Positions 12,471 through 25,239 of a stretch of 64,000 nt of DNA are shown piece after piece. Position numbers and translations under genes: made by a program. The DNA comes from Mercenaria mercenaria. Its lineage: Eukaryota; Mollusca; Bivalvia; Venerida; Veneridae. Below the pieces are notes generated by a model that did not search any database, had not been told where the DNA came from, and saw nothing but the letters and a program-made list of their open reading frames with translations. Positions within the stretch are counted from its first letter, which is position 1; every line of letters begins with the position of its first letter. The stretch is taken from assembly GCF_021730395.1 (NCBI RefSeq), contig NC_069364.1, positions 77,803,501-77,867,500 on the forward strand, in the 5' to 3' direction.

Positions 12471-14960
12471 GTGGTGACGGAACTGTACAATATCCTGTAA
12501 CATATTCAGATCAGTTTAAGGAGATTTCTATTTTAGCTATGACTATTTGGAGAGCTATACAACCCCTATAAATAATATTTGATCGAACTGAAGGCAGTCA
12601 TTTTGAAAGTGGTGGCCATCAATAAAAACTAGTTGAAATCGTCAAAATACTCACTTTAACTCATTTGCATGGTAGTTCAGGAATAAATTCAGATAGTCAG
12701 TTTGAATGGATGCCATCTTGAATAAAATAATTCAACATGAAAATAAGATCTGTGGCAAGAGATACGACATACAATTCGTATACAGCATCCAAAACAAGAT
12801 TATGCCAGAAGGCGTAATTGCATTCATTATGTTTTTAAACTCGCCAACTCTTAAAAGTGACCCAAAAAATACTATAATTTGTGACGTGGCTCAACCTTCC
12901 TCCAGTTTCTGTCACATTTATTTTCGAGAACGAGTTTAGTTCTACCAAAATATCGGACGAAAACATTATTTAAGTAATTTTTTTTCGTGTGAATGTGATG
13001 ACCCCCTGCTTACACCGTTGGCATGGTGGAAGAAAATCGTTTGATAAAACTTTTTTTCAATACACATAGACTGCATTACATTTTGTCAAAATATAAAACA
13101 AAATACTGTTAATGCAGTTTTGCAAAAGGATAATCACTTTTGTGTTTGTTTGCATGACTGACCAATCAGAGCGGACAAACATTACCTTACGTGTACACTT
13201 ACCTTATTCACAGTAATTTCCCGTACTTTTATGCATTGGTGGTCTCTGACCTTAAGTTTACAATGTATTTAATGAAAATGATATCACAAAGGTAAAATAT
13301 GGATGCCGTCAGGATAAACACCCAAGATATATGCAATGACGTAATCGAAAAAACACTAATGATGAGAAACCTGTTTGTACAGTTTTCATACTGGAAATAT
13401 TATTGTGACTATATAAACAGAAATATTCTAATATTTGCTTCAGCAAATACACGCCGGTAAAAGCAGGTATTTGCAGAATTGAATATCGCGCATGATACAA
13501 TCATGTTCTGTCGTAAAATTCATAGTCAAGTAAAACTTGAAGTTTTCTTTACCTTCCTGTAAAAGTTATGTTATTCCTTTGGCCATGTTATTCGTATGAA
13601 ATACAAATGTACAAAATATCAATTTAAGTCCAATGTTGAAATGTTCTATTTTTGATGTTGCAACCAGGTTTAAAACCCAATTGTTAATACCTAAATATCA
13701 AGTATGAGAAAACGTAAGCGGTAAGGCCCGACTGGCAGCAAGAAAATACATTTTTAAAATGCAAATTTATCCATTAAAACTGTTATCATCTCATACGCGA
13801 GGCCCTCATGGGATTCAAAACTATTCATGGTCTCATTTTCAATGAAACCATCATTTAAATGCTTGTAAAAATACAAATATATTTATACTGTATAAATTCT
13901 GGAAACATGCGGCCTGTATTGCACAGATAAATACGAACGGACAGAATATAATTCCGTATTGTACTTTAAATCCTGTACTGTGCATGTTTCCGGACGACCT
14001 TTACTAGTTAATATTCACAACCTCAGTTTATTAAATAGCGCACAGAAGAAAAACCCTTTAACATTACTTCATTCGATGCCCATTGGTCAAAAACAAAACA
14101 ACAAACAAAAAGGTGGAGGTTTATAATAAAGGTGTCACGGTAGCTAGATCTGGGATTTTGTATCCGGCTCTGGTGGATTTTGCTTGGCCGGATTGTACTC
14201 GGCGCTAATGCGTCACGTGTAATTCGACCTGGCAAAACACTTTCCAGCTGATAAAGCATTCCAGATCAAGCTACTTTTACAATAACTCTATTATAGTAGC
14301 TTGTTGCTCAGCCACTTGTATGGGTTGACTGGTCAGGCACAGCTGATGATTTTTCCACAGATTTCCATTACAAGAAATGTCTTTGTCAAATACCTCAAAA
14401 TTGAGGGATGTCGTTTAAAAATGTAATTCCTTTAATAAAATAACATGTCAGGCACCAATGAAAAAATAGCAATTTAATATAGACTTAACTAACTGATCCA
14501 GTTTTTACAATTTCTATTCAAAACACACCAACCCCTTTTGCTGAATTGCATATAGAAGCCAGAAGCACAATGACACCTCATTTCCTATAGTGACAATTTA
14601 AAAGTAATGCATTCAGCAGGCCACGTAAAATATTCCACATTTCGCAAGAAACATTATATTGCTTGGTTTGATACAAGTCTTATGACTGTAAACATTACCT
14701 TTTTATCCAGTCAGCTTATGTATCGTTGACTGTCACATTTTCTATCAGTCAAAAGTCGCTTTTTAATAACAATATCTGACCTAAATACCACAAAGCCTTC
14801 TCGATGTAATTATTTCAAAATTTAATCAATACAGTCACGTCGTCTCTATAAAGTCGATGTTAATGAGGTTCATAAGCTATAAAGCGATCTAGTACCATTT
14901 AATACCATTTAATACGATGGAACAAAAAAACCAAAACAAGGTTCCATTTCCTTTCCATTA

Positions 14961-15049
14961 GTTTCCAGCTTCTCAAATATCATTATACAAAACAGAACAA
15001 GTTTCCAGTTTCTCTGATATCATTATACATAAATAATCAAGTTTCCAGT
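14961..15049. repeat. 40 bp tandem repeat, about 2.2 copies
   Basis: GTTTCCAG starts at 14961, 15001 and 15041. The units share TTTCTCNNATATCATTATACA. No gene is associated. Confidence 0.8.
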
Positions 15050-16018
15050 GCTTTTTTTACATAACATTTATTACCCATCATGTACCATTACATCAATTGC
15101 GGCATCATGTAGACAACACTATAGCAATATCTATGCCACGCCTGTTCCACCGTATACGAACCCCTTATGTATATTATTTCATCCAATATTTATATCCGAC
15201 ATTTTGATAGAATATTTTACAAAAACACATTAATGACTAGTCCGATGGGGACCATAAACACAATCTATGTAGCTACAGTGTGGCAATACAAGGATGGCTA
15301 TACGGTATTTTGTTATTGGGATACTCATGTATTTTTCACTGAAAATATACGTGCTTTATTTAGGCTATTTAACTCAAAGACTTTAAAGAAACTGAAAGAG
15401 GCCATTTTATCACATAAAATCTATATGGTTATGGTTATATGCAAAACGAAATCGTGTGTGAAATCGTCCAGTCAAGACTTTGATCATCAAATGCTCATAC
15501 TATTGCTATTTTGTTTTTATTTCAGTGGAAAGAATAAATAAAAAAATAACTGAAAAGTACAATATGGTACGTCTCCAAATAAAGAATTTTTCGTCTACTT
15601 TTACACCTGTATATCCTTTTAATGAAATATTCACACAGTAATTAGTTTAGACAAGGGAATGCAGATGGGCGAAGAAATCCTGAAACTAAAAATGTCTACA
15701 GTTTGTATTAATGATTTAACGTCTTATGCAAAAGCGATTTTGGATTTTGCGTAAGCAGATTAACTGTTATGATGTATCTGTTTTACTAAAACTTTGAATT
15801 TTGGAATCATTTACATATCATTTACTCTATTTTTCATTACATGTATATAATAATTAATCTAGTTTAGTTTATACTAATATATTTATTTCAGGTTGATTGC
15901 GAAGCAAGTTCTACAACTTACATTGATCACATCTCATAACTGATGGCACAATCACCACGAGGGTATGAAAGTTCTCTTTTAATGCCAAACGCCAAGTAAA
16001 AGGGCTGTCACTACCATT

Positions 16019-16100
16019 GTCATGTCTTTGGTTTGATGCGGCCGGGGATCGACAACGACTTCGCGCACTCGAAACTCTACCACTAGCCTATCTAGGTACA
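16019..16100 (-). mobile_element. tRNA-derived SINE head, minus strand (family 2)
   Basis: The reverse complement reads TAGGCTAGTGGTAGAGTTTC, then a B-box-like GTCGATCCCCGGCCGC, then ACCAAAGACAT. This matches the heads at 12328 and 37579. Confidence 0.75.
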
Positions 16101-17336
16101 TATCACGATGCTTCTGCACATCAAGAAACTCACTTATCACTTAAAGACTTACAGAAGTTAAGCTTTTTTAATTTGTCACCCATCATACATATATGCATCA
16201 TAAACAGTTTACTAATTACGTCAGGCGAAAAGAAACATGGCCGCCATTTTCTGGAAAACACGGTATCGAACATAAGTGTCATGGAGTTATTCCTTAATGA
16301 ATAAATCAAATAATATTTTCAAGTGTGAACATTGAATTCACTGTGAAATGTCAATGTGATTACGCACATGACACATACATAATTAATAATTAAAATGTTG
16401 CCTTGGTGTTGGTATTTGTAAAACTCTAGACCGCTGTTCAACATTAATGACAGTTATTTCGCGCCCACATACACGAATGGTTCTTTTCGCTATTGCATCA
16501 GGAACTTTGAACGTTGACAACACAATGTTCGCTTTCAAGCAACGTCTGGTATTATGTTGCACGTGTCTCAAATGTAAACGTGAAGTAGGTAAACACAGGC
16601 AACCAACCGGATATTGTGATCTCGAAAATACGCGTTTTTTGAAGTCACGTGATTGAAAATAACTAAAAACCAATAGTTGTTTATACAGATCAGCTCAAGC
16701 GAAAATCCCATCCTACTAGATAACAATAAGAGTACCATTGCATCCGACACGAAGTTACATAGCGCCGGTTATTTTCTGTCAAGGAAATTCGTTTTCTGGC
16801 TCTGAATCACTAAAAGGAAATTCATGGAGTGACTCGAGATGAAACCTACCTAGCGGAATACACACCTGTATCAGAAAGTGTATGTGTGTATGTCGGTGGG
16901 GGAAGGTTACCCACTTCTGGAGTTATTAATACTTTTTGGAAAATGAAAGAATCCTTATCACTTCGTAAAAATGTCCACACGATAACAAATAATTCCATTC
17001 ATGCATATCGTAGATGAATATTAAATAATAAAGCAGTCCAAATTAAAAAAATTAAAGCTGTCTCCATTCAACTGCCCATCAAAAATAAAGTAGTCCAACC
17101 CATTCCAGCTGATCATTTATATATCGTTAATTCTCGATCCATGTGAGAATCACATAATTCATCCTAGATGTGTATATGTTTCCCATTTATTAGAGCTACA
17201 CATTTGGCAATATTTAATATACTGTCATTTGATTTGTCTTCTATATCAAGTGAACGTGATCTATTTTAATGGTACTTTTAAATAACTCAATATTTATAAA
17301 ATATTATTTCCCTTTTAGCCTATATTTATATAAGCA

Positions 17337-17927
17337 GGTGTAATGAAGTATTTCGACCCCCATAGAATAATGACCCCCGGTCATTATTCTACAGAAAAAG
17401 TGACCCCCCGGTCATAGTATTATGATATCCAGATCATAGTACTATGACTCCCCCACGTGAAGTAAACTGAACCTCACGAAGAATATTGATTCCCATAAAT
17501 AAACTACCCCAAATTTAGTGATAACTCATGTACCTAAGGCCTAATTGCTGCATTTTATGCCCCCACTCGGGGGAGGGGGGCATATAGATTTGCCCTTGTC
17601 CGTCCGTCCGTCCGTCCGTCCGTTTGACCATTAGCCCCAGATACCATCACTTGACACAGAAATCAGAGCATTCCGCAACGGGAAAAGGGATTCTATTTCT
17701 AGACGCTGTATCTTGGTGTATACATTTTTTTCAGGAAATTAACAATTCACAATACGTTCACAAAACACACCAGTGTCAATAATCCCTTCAAACTTCGGTA
17801 TGAAGTAATTCTTCAGAAGAAAACTGCGCAAGAAACTGCTAGCATAGAACGTAGTATTAATAGAAGTTGCAATACTTAGCAGTGGCAGTAAAGTACGGTA
17901 GCGGCAACAATAGAAAGCAGCAGCAGC

Positions 17928-17965
<38 letters not shown>

Positions 17966-18087
17966 CAGTTGCAGCAGCAGCAGCAGCAGAGGAATAAGTG
18001 ACAACAACAACAGCAGCTGGAGAAGAAGAGGTAGATGTACAAGACGTATTAGTGGAAGCAGGTATAGTAGTATCGGTAGTAGCAGTT

Positions 18088-18118
<31 letters not shown>

Positions 18119-18671
18119 AAGAAGAAGAAGAACATGTAGTAATAGCAATAGAAGTAGCGGCACCAGTAGTAGAAGTACAATCAAAATGTTAACTATTGGC
18201 AATGGAGGGTATTAGAGTTGTAGATCTAGAAACATTGTCCGTTAGGTTTGGTGGGGACCACTTTTTGATAGATATTATCGTCGAAAGTCTTTTTAGGAGC
18301 CGGTGTTTTACACGGAAAGAGTAACTGTTTTAAATAGAATAATGTCCGGGAATCGATATTGTATGAGAGTTCGAATCTAGTAATTTCGGCAGTGAGTATT
18401 TTACATGGAAGGAGTCGCTTTTTCTATAGAATAATAACCGGGGTCGTTATTCTATGAGATTCGAAGGGAGTCATCTTTAGGGAGTCAGTATTTTACTTGG
18501 AGGGGTCAGTTTTTTATAGAATAATGACCGGGGGTCGTTATTCTATAGAGTTTTCAAAGGGAGTCAGTTTTTTATAAGGGAGTCAATATTTTACAGGAAA
18601 GGAGTCACATTTTCTATAGAATAATGACCGGGGGTCGTTATTCTATGGGGGTCGAAATACTTCATTACACC
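17337..18671. mobile_element. non-autonomous element with terminal inverted repeats built from palindromic units
   Basis: The left end GGTGTAATGAAGTATTTCGA at 17337 is mirrored by TCGAAATACTTCATTACACC ending at 18671. Each terminus continues into a near-palindrome ATAGAATAATGACC-GGGGG-TCGTTATTCTAT. Further copies of that palindrome start at 18334, 18426, 18516 and 18616 (spacing 90-100 bp), so the right third is a tandem array of hairpins. The interior holds a G/C-rich stretch (17561-17580), a CCGT tetranucleotide run (about 17599-17624) and AGC/AGT microsatellite (17915-18130). No transposase is encoded. Confidence 0.85.
17915..18130. repeat. AGC/AGT trinucleotide microsatellite
   Basis: Long runs of CAG/TAG triplets with interruptions. 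They create artificial poly-Leu, poly-Cys and poly-Val frames on both strands that are not genes. Confidence 0.9.
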
Positions 18672-19116
18672 GGCCCTCATGATACCAGCATCTATGTTAC
18701 CCTCGTTTTTTGTGTCTCTCTTTTTATATTTCCCAACTAAAACAGCTTAAAATGCAGTACTCATTTTACATGTACATACAAGGGATATATCTCGAAAACA
18801 TTGTTCTATAACACCTGAGACATATGACCGGCAATGAAAAGTCAAATCCCTTTTGATCAAATATCTTTCGCTGACAAATTTAAAACTTTAACTCCGAGTC
18901 AAAGGAATGCGATACGCGAATGAATTTCTTGTTCTGTGACACTCTTTTCCTTCAAGAAAAGTACGGAATGTGAGTGTCAACGTGAACTGATCTGTAATGT
19001 CGTCGAAAAAAATGCATTTGGATAATACTATAGTAGCTAAAATATATACAATTTAAATGTGCCTGTATACAGAAAAACAATATATCGCAGCTATCAGAAA
19101 ACCCTACAGTTTTTTT
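18672..19116. other. short intergenic stretch 3' of receptor copy 2
   Basis: Lies downstream of the minus-strand receptor gene and likely holds its 3' UTR. An ATTAAA-like signal on the minus strand sits right after the stop near 19113-19120. Nothing else is evident. Confidence 0.4.
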
Positions 19117-19864
19117 TTAATTTTGAATCATGAGAACAAAGAAAGAAAAAGTACAGAGAATAACTAATGTTAGAAAAAGAATAAATATTATTGTGTCAAG
19201 GCGTTGGAAAACCATTGCCCATGTGTACGGCTTATCAGTTCCCGTAATCTCACCATTTTCTACTTTATTTAACTCATCCGTTTCTAGATCTGTAGAAGCC
19301 ATAACTTTATTTTCATTTTTTGGAGTGAGAAACTTCCACGGGCATGGCTGGTTACCCATAACAGCAACAAGTTTCGCTTGCAGAACTGTGTAGAATACGG
19401 ATAGGACGCTTAGAAACAATAGAATAGTGATAAAGAGCACAAAATAGGAGATTTGAAGAGAGTTTTGGGGTAAGGTATTACTTATAATTGTGATGAATAT
19501 TCCATAAGACAAAAATATGGTGATTGCAAACGATCCCTTTTCTCCAGATCCTATCGGAACCAGAAAAATACATACGTTCAAGAATGCCAACATGAGCAAA
19601 GGCATGATCAAAGTGAATGTTGTAAAGCCAGCACGCCTCTGCACGTGAAACTGAATATCAATAAAGTTCGAATTGTACTTTCTGTATTGCTTCTTTACAA
19701 TTTTCATGATCTTCCAGGCAGTGTTCTCCGTATATTCGTCCAAAGTGACCTCATTGTGATGACTGAGGACAACACTTGTCACAGTTTCATCAGACACGTA
19801 GAAGGTAATCGTGCATATCTGCTTGTCGAATGGATAGTACTTGATATTTACATCGCAAACCACA
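19117..19864 (-). CDS. Cys-loop receptor copy 2, exon 3 (terminal)
   Basis: 748 nt after acceptor CTTTCATACAG: Cys-loop, TM1-TM4 and stop. Confidence 0.93.
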
Positions 19865-21441
19865 CTGTATGAAAGACAAAGAGAACAATCATGTTGAAAT
19901 ATTAAGGCCATTTTAGACAGATTTTTTTGAAGATGTTATTTATAGACAAATGTCACATATACAGATGCAGTCCAAACTATGCTGTTATCAAAAAGTACGA
20001 TAGTACACATTTATATATTTTATACAGAGACAAATGATATATTTATAACAACTGTGTAAAAATATTATACCTGTAAATTCCTTCTGGCACCCATTGTACA
20101 TCACCCGCCGATGACACCTTTGCGATGTCGGTTTCCATGTTTCCAACCACACCATCGCCATTAACTGTCTGTAAAGTATAATTGGTTTTGATCATTACAT
20201 AAAGGAATAAAGGAAAAAGAACCAGTCGGAACTTCTGATATTTTTCATGGTCAAAAAATACAGGACATTGATAATAATATGTTTTCCTCGACAGGTGAAT
20301 CCATTATACGCGCTTAAAAGTAACAAATATGTAATATATTTAGCTATAGCCAGTCTAAAAATGGTCCCCTAACATAATGATTTAAAAATTCTCTCTTAAG
20401 TATGTCACATAGGACATGAATTAATATAATTCATTAGGAACGAACTTATCTTTAGTGGCACAAAGAGTTGGAGTAGCGAAAAGGACTCAGATGCATTTGA
20501 AACAGTTTTTAACTTAAATGGTATAATGTCATTTCGTCAAAAATATAAGTGTGTCAAATAAAGAATGAAAAGAAAAGCTAAAACCAAGGAACGCACGTCA
20601 GATAAATATAGTTTTATTTAATCTTTTCTTGATCAATCTTTTGTATAGTTATATATAAGAGTTTTTCTGGTACGTACACTAAAATGATAACAAAACAAGT
20701 CTTTGTTTTTATTCAAATGAGCCGTGCCATGGGAAAACCAACATAGTCGCTTTGCGACTAGCATGGATCCAGACCAGCCTGCGCATCCGCGCAGTCTGGT
20801 CAAGATCCATGCTGTTCGCTAACAGTTTCTCCAATTCCAATAGGCTTTAAAAGCGAACAGCATGGAGCCTGACCAGACTGCGCGGATGCGCAGGCTGGTC
20901 TGGATCCATGCTGGTCGCAAACCCACTATGTTGGTTTTCCCATGGCACGGCTCAAATGTCGTTGTGCACTTCAACTTGATTAAATTCATAAGAAGTTGAA
21001 CTTTTTTACCTTTAATATAATCAAACTAGGTGTCCACATTTCCTTTGTTGGTATTTTTACATTATTTGTATGTGCATATTCTTCTTCTTTCCACGTCAGG
21101 AGTTCATCCTTCCACCACACCCGAAAGTATCCAAGAATTGAAAACTTCTGCCCCACTGTGTCAAATTCTAACAGGCTCATTGGCACAAACTGTGCTGACA
21201 CATTCACTGGTAGAGATTGGTCCTGTATAGGACGTATCCTTGTATCGTAATCGTCAAGAAGATCTTTGAAAAGATTCTTCATTATAGTGACGTCTCCAAA
21301 AACTAAGTCAAAATCGTAATCAGTCGGCATCATGTAGAACACCTCGTTAATAAATGAGTCATTCTGTCCTATAGATATATTCACTGAAAGTGCCAGTTTT
21401 TGAAAGGTCGCTAATGAAACTAATATGTACAAAATCATCAT
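19117..21441 (-). CDS. Cys-loop ligand-gated ion channel subunit, nicotinic acetylcholine receptor type (copy 2)
   Basis: Three-exon model on the minus strand: 21441-21010, 20168-20071, 19864-19117, giving 425 residues. The signal peptide is MMILYILVSLATFQKLALS. The Cys-loop is CDVNIKYYPFDKQIC. TM1 begins FTTFTLIMPLLMLAFLN; TM2 GEKGSFAITIFLSYGIF carries the Glu/Lys selectivity pair and the 9' Leu; TM3 begins LQISYFVLF; TM4 lies near the C-terminus, which ends MIQN. Loop C reads KKQYRKYNS and has no cysteine at all, so the alpha-type CC pair is absent. Most residues of the last exon match copy 1 and the intron positions and phases are the same, so the pair arose by tandem duplication. The protein is likely a plasma-membrane pentamer subunit. 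Ligand and partners cannot be read from sequence. Confidence 0.92.
20071..20168 (-). CDS. Cys-loop receptor copy 2, exon 2
   Basis: 98 nt encoding TVNGDGVVGNMETDIAKV through VQWVPEGIYR. Acceptor CTTTACAG, donor GTATAATA. Confidence 0.9.
20719..20953. mobile_element. foldback element, family 2 copy A, in intron 1 of receptor copy 2
   Basis: Begins GAGCCGTGCCATGGGAAAAC and ends with its reverse complement. Inner arms carry GCATGGATCCAGACCAGCCT and GCGCATCCGCGCAGTCTGGT, and their inverted copies flank a short centre near 20818-20850. Arms are nearly perfect, so insertion is recent or the arms have been homogenised. A diverged copy is at 62741-62961. Confidence 0.9.
21010..21441 (-). CDS. Cys-loop receptor copy 2, exon 1
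   Basis: 432 nt: signal peptide and N-terminal binding domain (DTRIRPIQDQ, then FRVWWKDELLTW). Donor GTAAAAAAG after AAG, phase 0. Confidence 0.9.
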
Positions 21442-22895
21442 ATCTTGATATTTGTTATCTTTTCAATTTTGTATATAAATAAAGTATCCTGTATATATAC
21501 TAAATGGAGTACCACCAGCTTTGTTTGTTCCTATCTCGAAACTGCATAGAATGAGCTTCTGTGCATATAAGGAAAAGGGGCGTTTAAAATGACGCAATTA
21601 AACTGTTACTTTTGAAAATACTTTTGTCGGAAAGAGTGTACGTTTATAATCATTTCTCCTGGATTAAATGGTATATATCGGAGACTGTTAACAGCAAATA
21701 TTAGGGTTTTAAGCGCTTATTTTCAAATACTTGCACAGCGCTGATCTGGATGCTAATGTAAGAATGGGGTAATTTGTTTAGCTCAACCCGGGAAACGGAC
21801 AAGACAAAAAGCGAACTTTCCGGCGTAAACTTCTAGTTTATTATGGTTTTTTATTGTGTTCTGTTCCAAATGAGTAAGCAAACTATAATAACCCCATAAT
21901 TTCCATATGATCATTCGAATTATATCGCGAAGATAACTGATTTTCCGGGTAGCCTTTTTCGTTAGAACGGAGCACTTCGGCGCACACAGCTCAATTCAGT
22001 TCTCTGGGCATTGCCGGGAAGCTAAGCAAATGCCTAGCCGGTTGTCTGTGGCGAAATGGCGGACGCCACATGAAAAGTGAAACGAATTGACCACATGATT
22101 GCCAGATCACGTGAAGGTAAAAATAATTTTCCTTGTTCTAATATAACGCACGCATTGTAATAATTACAGGAAATGCTAACCGATGTTAAGCGTAATTTCA
22201 AGTACAAAAAATATCAGGTTGCATTAAATTTTTCATTGCATACAAAAGTGATATTACTGTCTTAACAGCCCTCAGCGCAACTGAACTTTCTGTCCATTTA
22301 TATAATTCAGTAAACAGATTACGACCGAATAATTGCTTTCAATATAGATGAATAAATCATGAAATGAATTCATATGATGGGAACGATTGATGCGGTAAAT
22401 GTGCGAGTATTGTCTAAAATGTCAATTAACTCCCACAGGGAATTAAGCAATACTTTAGAAACCAAATAATATTCTAAAACAGATTGGTTCTGATTTAGAA
22501 GTGTCTTTTATTACTGAAGTATTAGGTGATTTTATCTGTCATTTAAAATACAGACGAAACAAAACACATCACGCTATAATACTGGCACTTTTCTGATTTA
22601 GAACATACAGTGGATATGTTAATGACTTTATCACTCAATTCAGTTCTCGAGCGATAACAATTACCGACGATTTGTCTAAGTAATGCCATTATTTGCGATA
22701 CGTTAGTAGAGGCATATCAGAAACTCAGATTGATTAGGCAATACGGATAATCCAATAAAATTTTGAAGTGTCTTGCAACCATCTATTTAACGTAATTAAA
22801 ATCTAAAATCTAAGTCTGAAAACGTAAAATATATTGGGTTTTTATCAGATTGGTTGGAATTACTAATTCGAACCCAGTATTGATCTGTTAAAAAT

Positions 22896-23049
22896 CTCAT
22901 GTGGGGAAGTTGGCAGTTACTTGCGGAGAACAGGTTTGTACTAGTACAGAATCCAGGAACACTGGTTAGGTTAACTGCCCGCAGTTACATGACTGAAATA
23001 CTGTTGAAAAACGGCGTTAAACCCAAAACAAACAAACAAACAAACAAAC
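22896..23049 (+). mobile_element. tRNA-related SINE, 3' part (family 1)
   Basis: Shares GTGGGGAAGTTGGCAGTTAC, the GGAACACTGGTTAGGTTAAC block and the tail GGCGTTAAACCC plus CAAA repeats with the full-length copy at 36584-36866. The head is missing. It resembles bivalve SINEs of the RUDI type from memory. Confidence 0.85.
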
Positions 23050-23984
23050 TGTTAAAAATCAATTAAGTTTTGATCGTTGCTGTTAGGTAATTTAGATATT
23101 AAAACAATTGTAGCTTTTGAAAAACAATCTTTTCCATGAATATTATTTAACTTGCTTAATGAGGAGTTAGGGTTGGAAGCACAAGTAGGCGGGGGTTATT
23201 ATTGAAATCGTGGCAAAAGGACAGAATATAGGTGAATGTTTTGTGTATGAATTTATTGAGTGTTTTAATTGTCATTTAGAATACAGAAATTTAGAAAAAA
23301 GATAATGACGTTTTGTTTTCCATTTACCCACTCTGGTGCAGATATTTGTAAAAAAAAAAAACAGCATTCTCAGACCAAAAAATACTTGCATAACCAACGA
23401 AGGGAAACGAAGAATGCAACGTCGTCAAAAACCAACACAAATGAATTGTCCACGCAGAAATTTACAATTTTACTAATAAAACATTGCATTTTTTTTCGAA
23501 AAAGTGAACAGTTCATAAATAGGGCTTGAGGAGTACCAAACTTCTGTCTAAGAAAGCGTGTTTGGACGTTTATTTGTGAAATAAAAACAATACCGGTATA
23601 AGATTAGAAAGAGATTCTGAGAAAATATTTCTTTTATGTTTTGAGAAATTTGGAAACACGTGCGGTTTCAATGTTTAATGGCGTTCTTTTAAAAAATAAA
23701 AGTTGTTGCGTCTACAAAGAACTGCTGGTATTTCAAAGATGTATTTTATCAACGACTGTGCCAAAACTATTGCCATAATCATTCATATTACATAACGTGT
23801 ACTGCTGTGTTTGTTAGCCATGTCATATGTTATTATTTTTCAAATTTATATATGTTCTCAAAAGTTAACGAGAGTGATCTTTAAAAAAAGATGGTCAGCG
23901 CAGTGTAGTTTCAAAATAATATATATATAAATTTGGTAAGTGTTCGCCTTTAAAAACTTGAATTTGAAGGTCTGTTATTAGGAA

Positions 23985-24370
23985 TACTGGTGTGGCTATA
24001 GGAATGCTTTCCGTCCGTCCGTCTTTCCGTCCGCAAATCTGGATCCTGCGGTAACTAAAAAAGTATTCAAGCAAGGTTTATAAATATTGGTTTATAAATA
24101 GAGGGTAATATGTAGATAATGCATGTACATGACTTATGCTTATAAATCATATGTCAAGGTCACTATTGAAGGTCAAGTAAAATTGTTTCTGCTCCATAAC
24201 ATGTATATGCATTAATAGATTATCAAACGTTCCACATGATCAGACAATGTGTCAACGCATGATCTATGCTTGTCGGTTAAAGGTCAATGTCACTGTTCAA
24301 TGTCAACATTTTCTGTGTCTCTAATGTACCTTGATAACTGGATGATGTTTTATTTTGTTGTGTGACAAAA
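23985..24370. repeat. diverged member of the CCGT-ended repeat family
   Basis: Starts with CTATAGGAATGC followed by a CCGTCCGTCC run near 24010, then repeating stretches with GTCAAGGTCACT and AAAGGTCAATGTCACTG. The same end motif, inverted, closes the array at 44640-44680. Confidence 0.6.
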
Positions 24371-25239
24371 CGGTTTAAAAACACGCTTTTATTTGACAAG
24401 AAGATGGTAGTGATTTTTAATTAGCAGACAGTTAATTAAGATAAAGTCAAGCTTCGATTTCAAAATACAGTAACAGTTTACTTACTACACTTCGCGCTTA
24501 AAATAACACCAAAAACAATACCGTATTTAGTCGGATCTAACGAATAATAAGAAATGAACATCATACTATTTGCATTTATCTGAACAAGTACAATAATTGA
24601 CATATATGGACAAAGCGCTTTTAATTTCGTTAATCTAACATACAAGAGCTGTTGTATGTATGGAGCTATACACCGATACACTCATTGCAGCTCCCACGAT
24701 GCGGCAATCACCATCGGTTTTCGTTTGGTGGAGGTTTATTGAAGCATTCATGCAAATACTGACCATCCTAATGATGTTCGGACAACCTTTACCACGAAAA
24801 TCGTACATTTTTATTACTCTCTTAACAATGCCCGACTGAAATATAGGAAACAAACTTGCAAACGACTCGATAACATTTATTTATGATAAAAAATTGTGTT
24901 TCGGAAACTATATGCTTCGTGTGATCGAATAGAATGAATTATATATGACTTGTCACGCATTTATTTCATTCCGTCACCTCCAATGTCAGTTTTATACCAC
25001 GCTTTTGTTTGGACAATAGCTTAGGAATTCATGAAGGAATTTCTATTATTTTGCAGAAATGTTTGCTTAAATTTGACAGTACTGGCGCACATGAACCACG
25101 GATCTTATATCAAAGGTTAATATCGTACCAGATCTTGTCTGGCACGTATGTAGCATAACTTTGATATAATATAGCAATGTTCAGTCTGAGGTTTTATCAT
25201 ATTTAATGAGATAGTCTGTCGTTTTTTAACTTAAAATAT

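Larger units (their letters stand above)
10927..17336. other. intergenic spacer between receptor copies, no gene supported
   Basis: AT-rich DNA with scattered SINE fragments (12328-12470, 16019-16100) and a short tandem repeat (14961-15049). The longest frame (15167-15541) has no domain, is AT-rich and lacks splice or homology support. The stretch 16400-16750 is slightly less AT-rich and open on both strands but encodes nothing I recognise. Confidence 0.6.

Noticed and set aside
15167-15541. 124-codon plus-strand reading frame
   Set aside because: AT-driven composition, no domain, no splice context.
16383-16750. Overlapping open frames on both strands
   Set aside because: No recognisable domain, no splice pattern and no paired exon nearby.
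17857-18202. Leucine-, cysteine- and valine-rich frames
   Set aside because: Translations of a CAG/TAG microsatellite.
21471-21480. TATA-like box just upstream of receptor copy 2
   Set aside because: It lies only 30-40 bases before the ATG in AT-rich sequence, so a chance match is likely.
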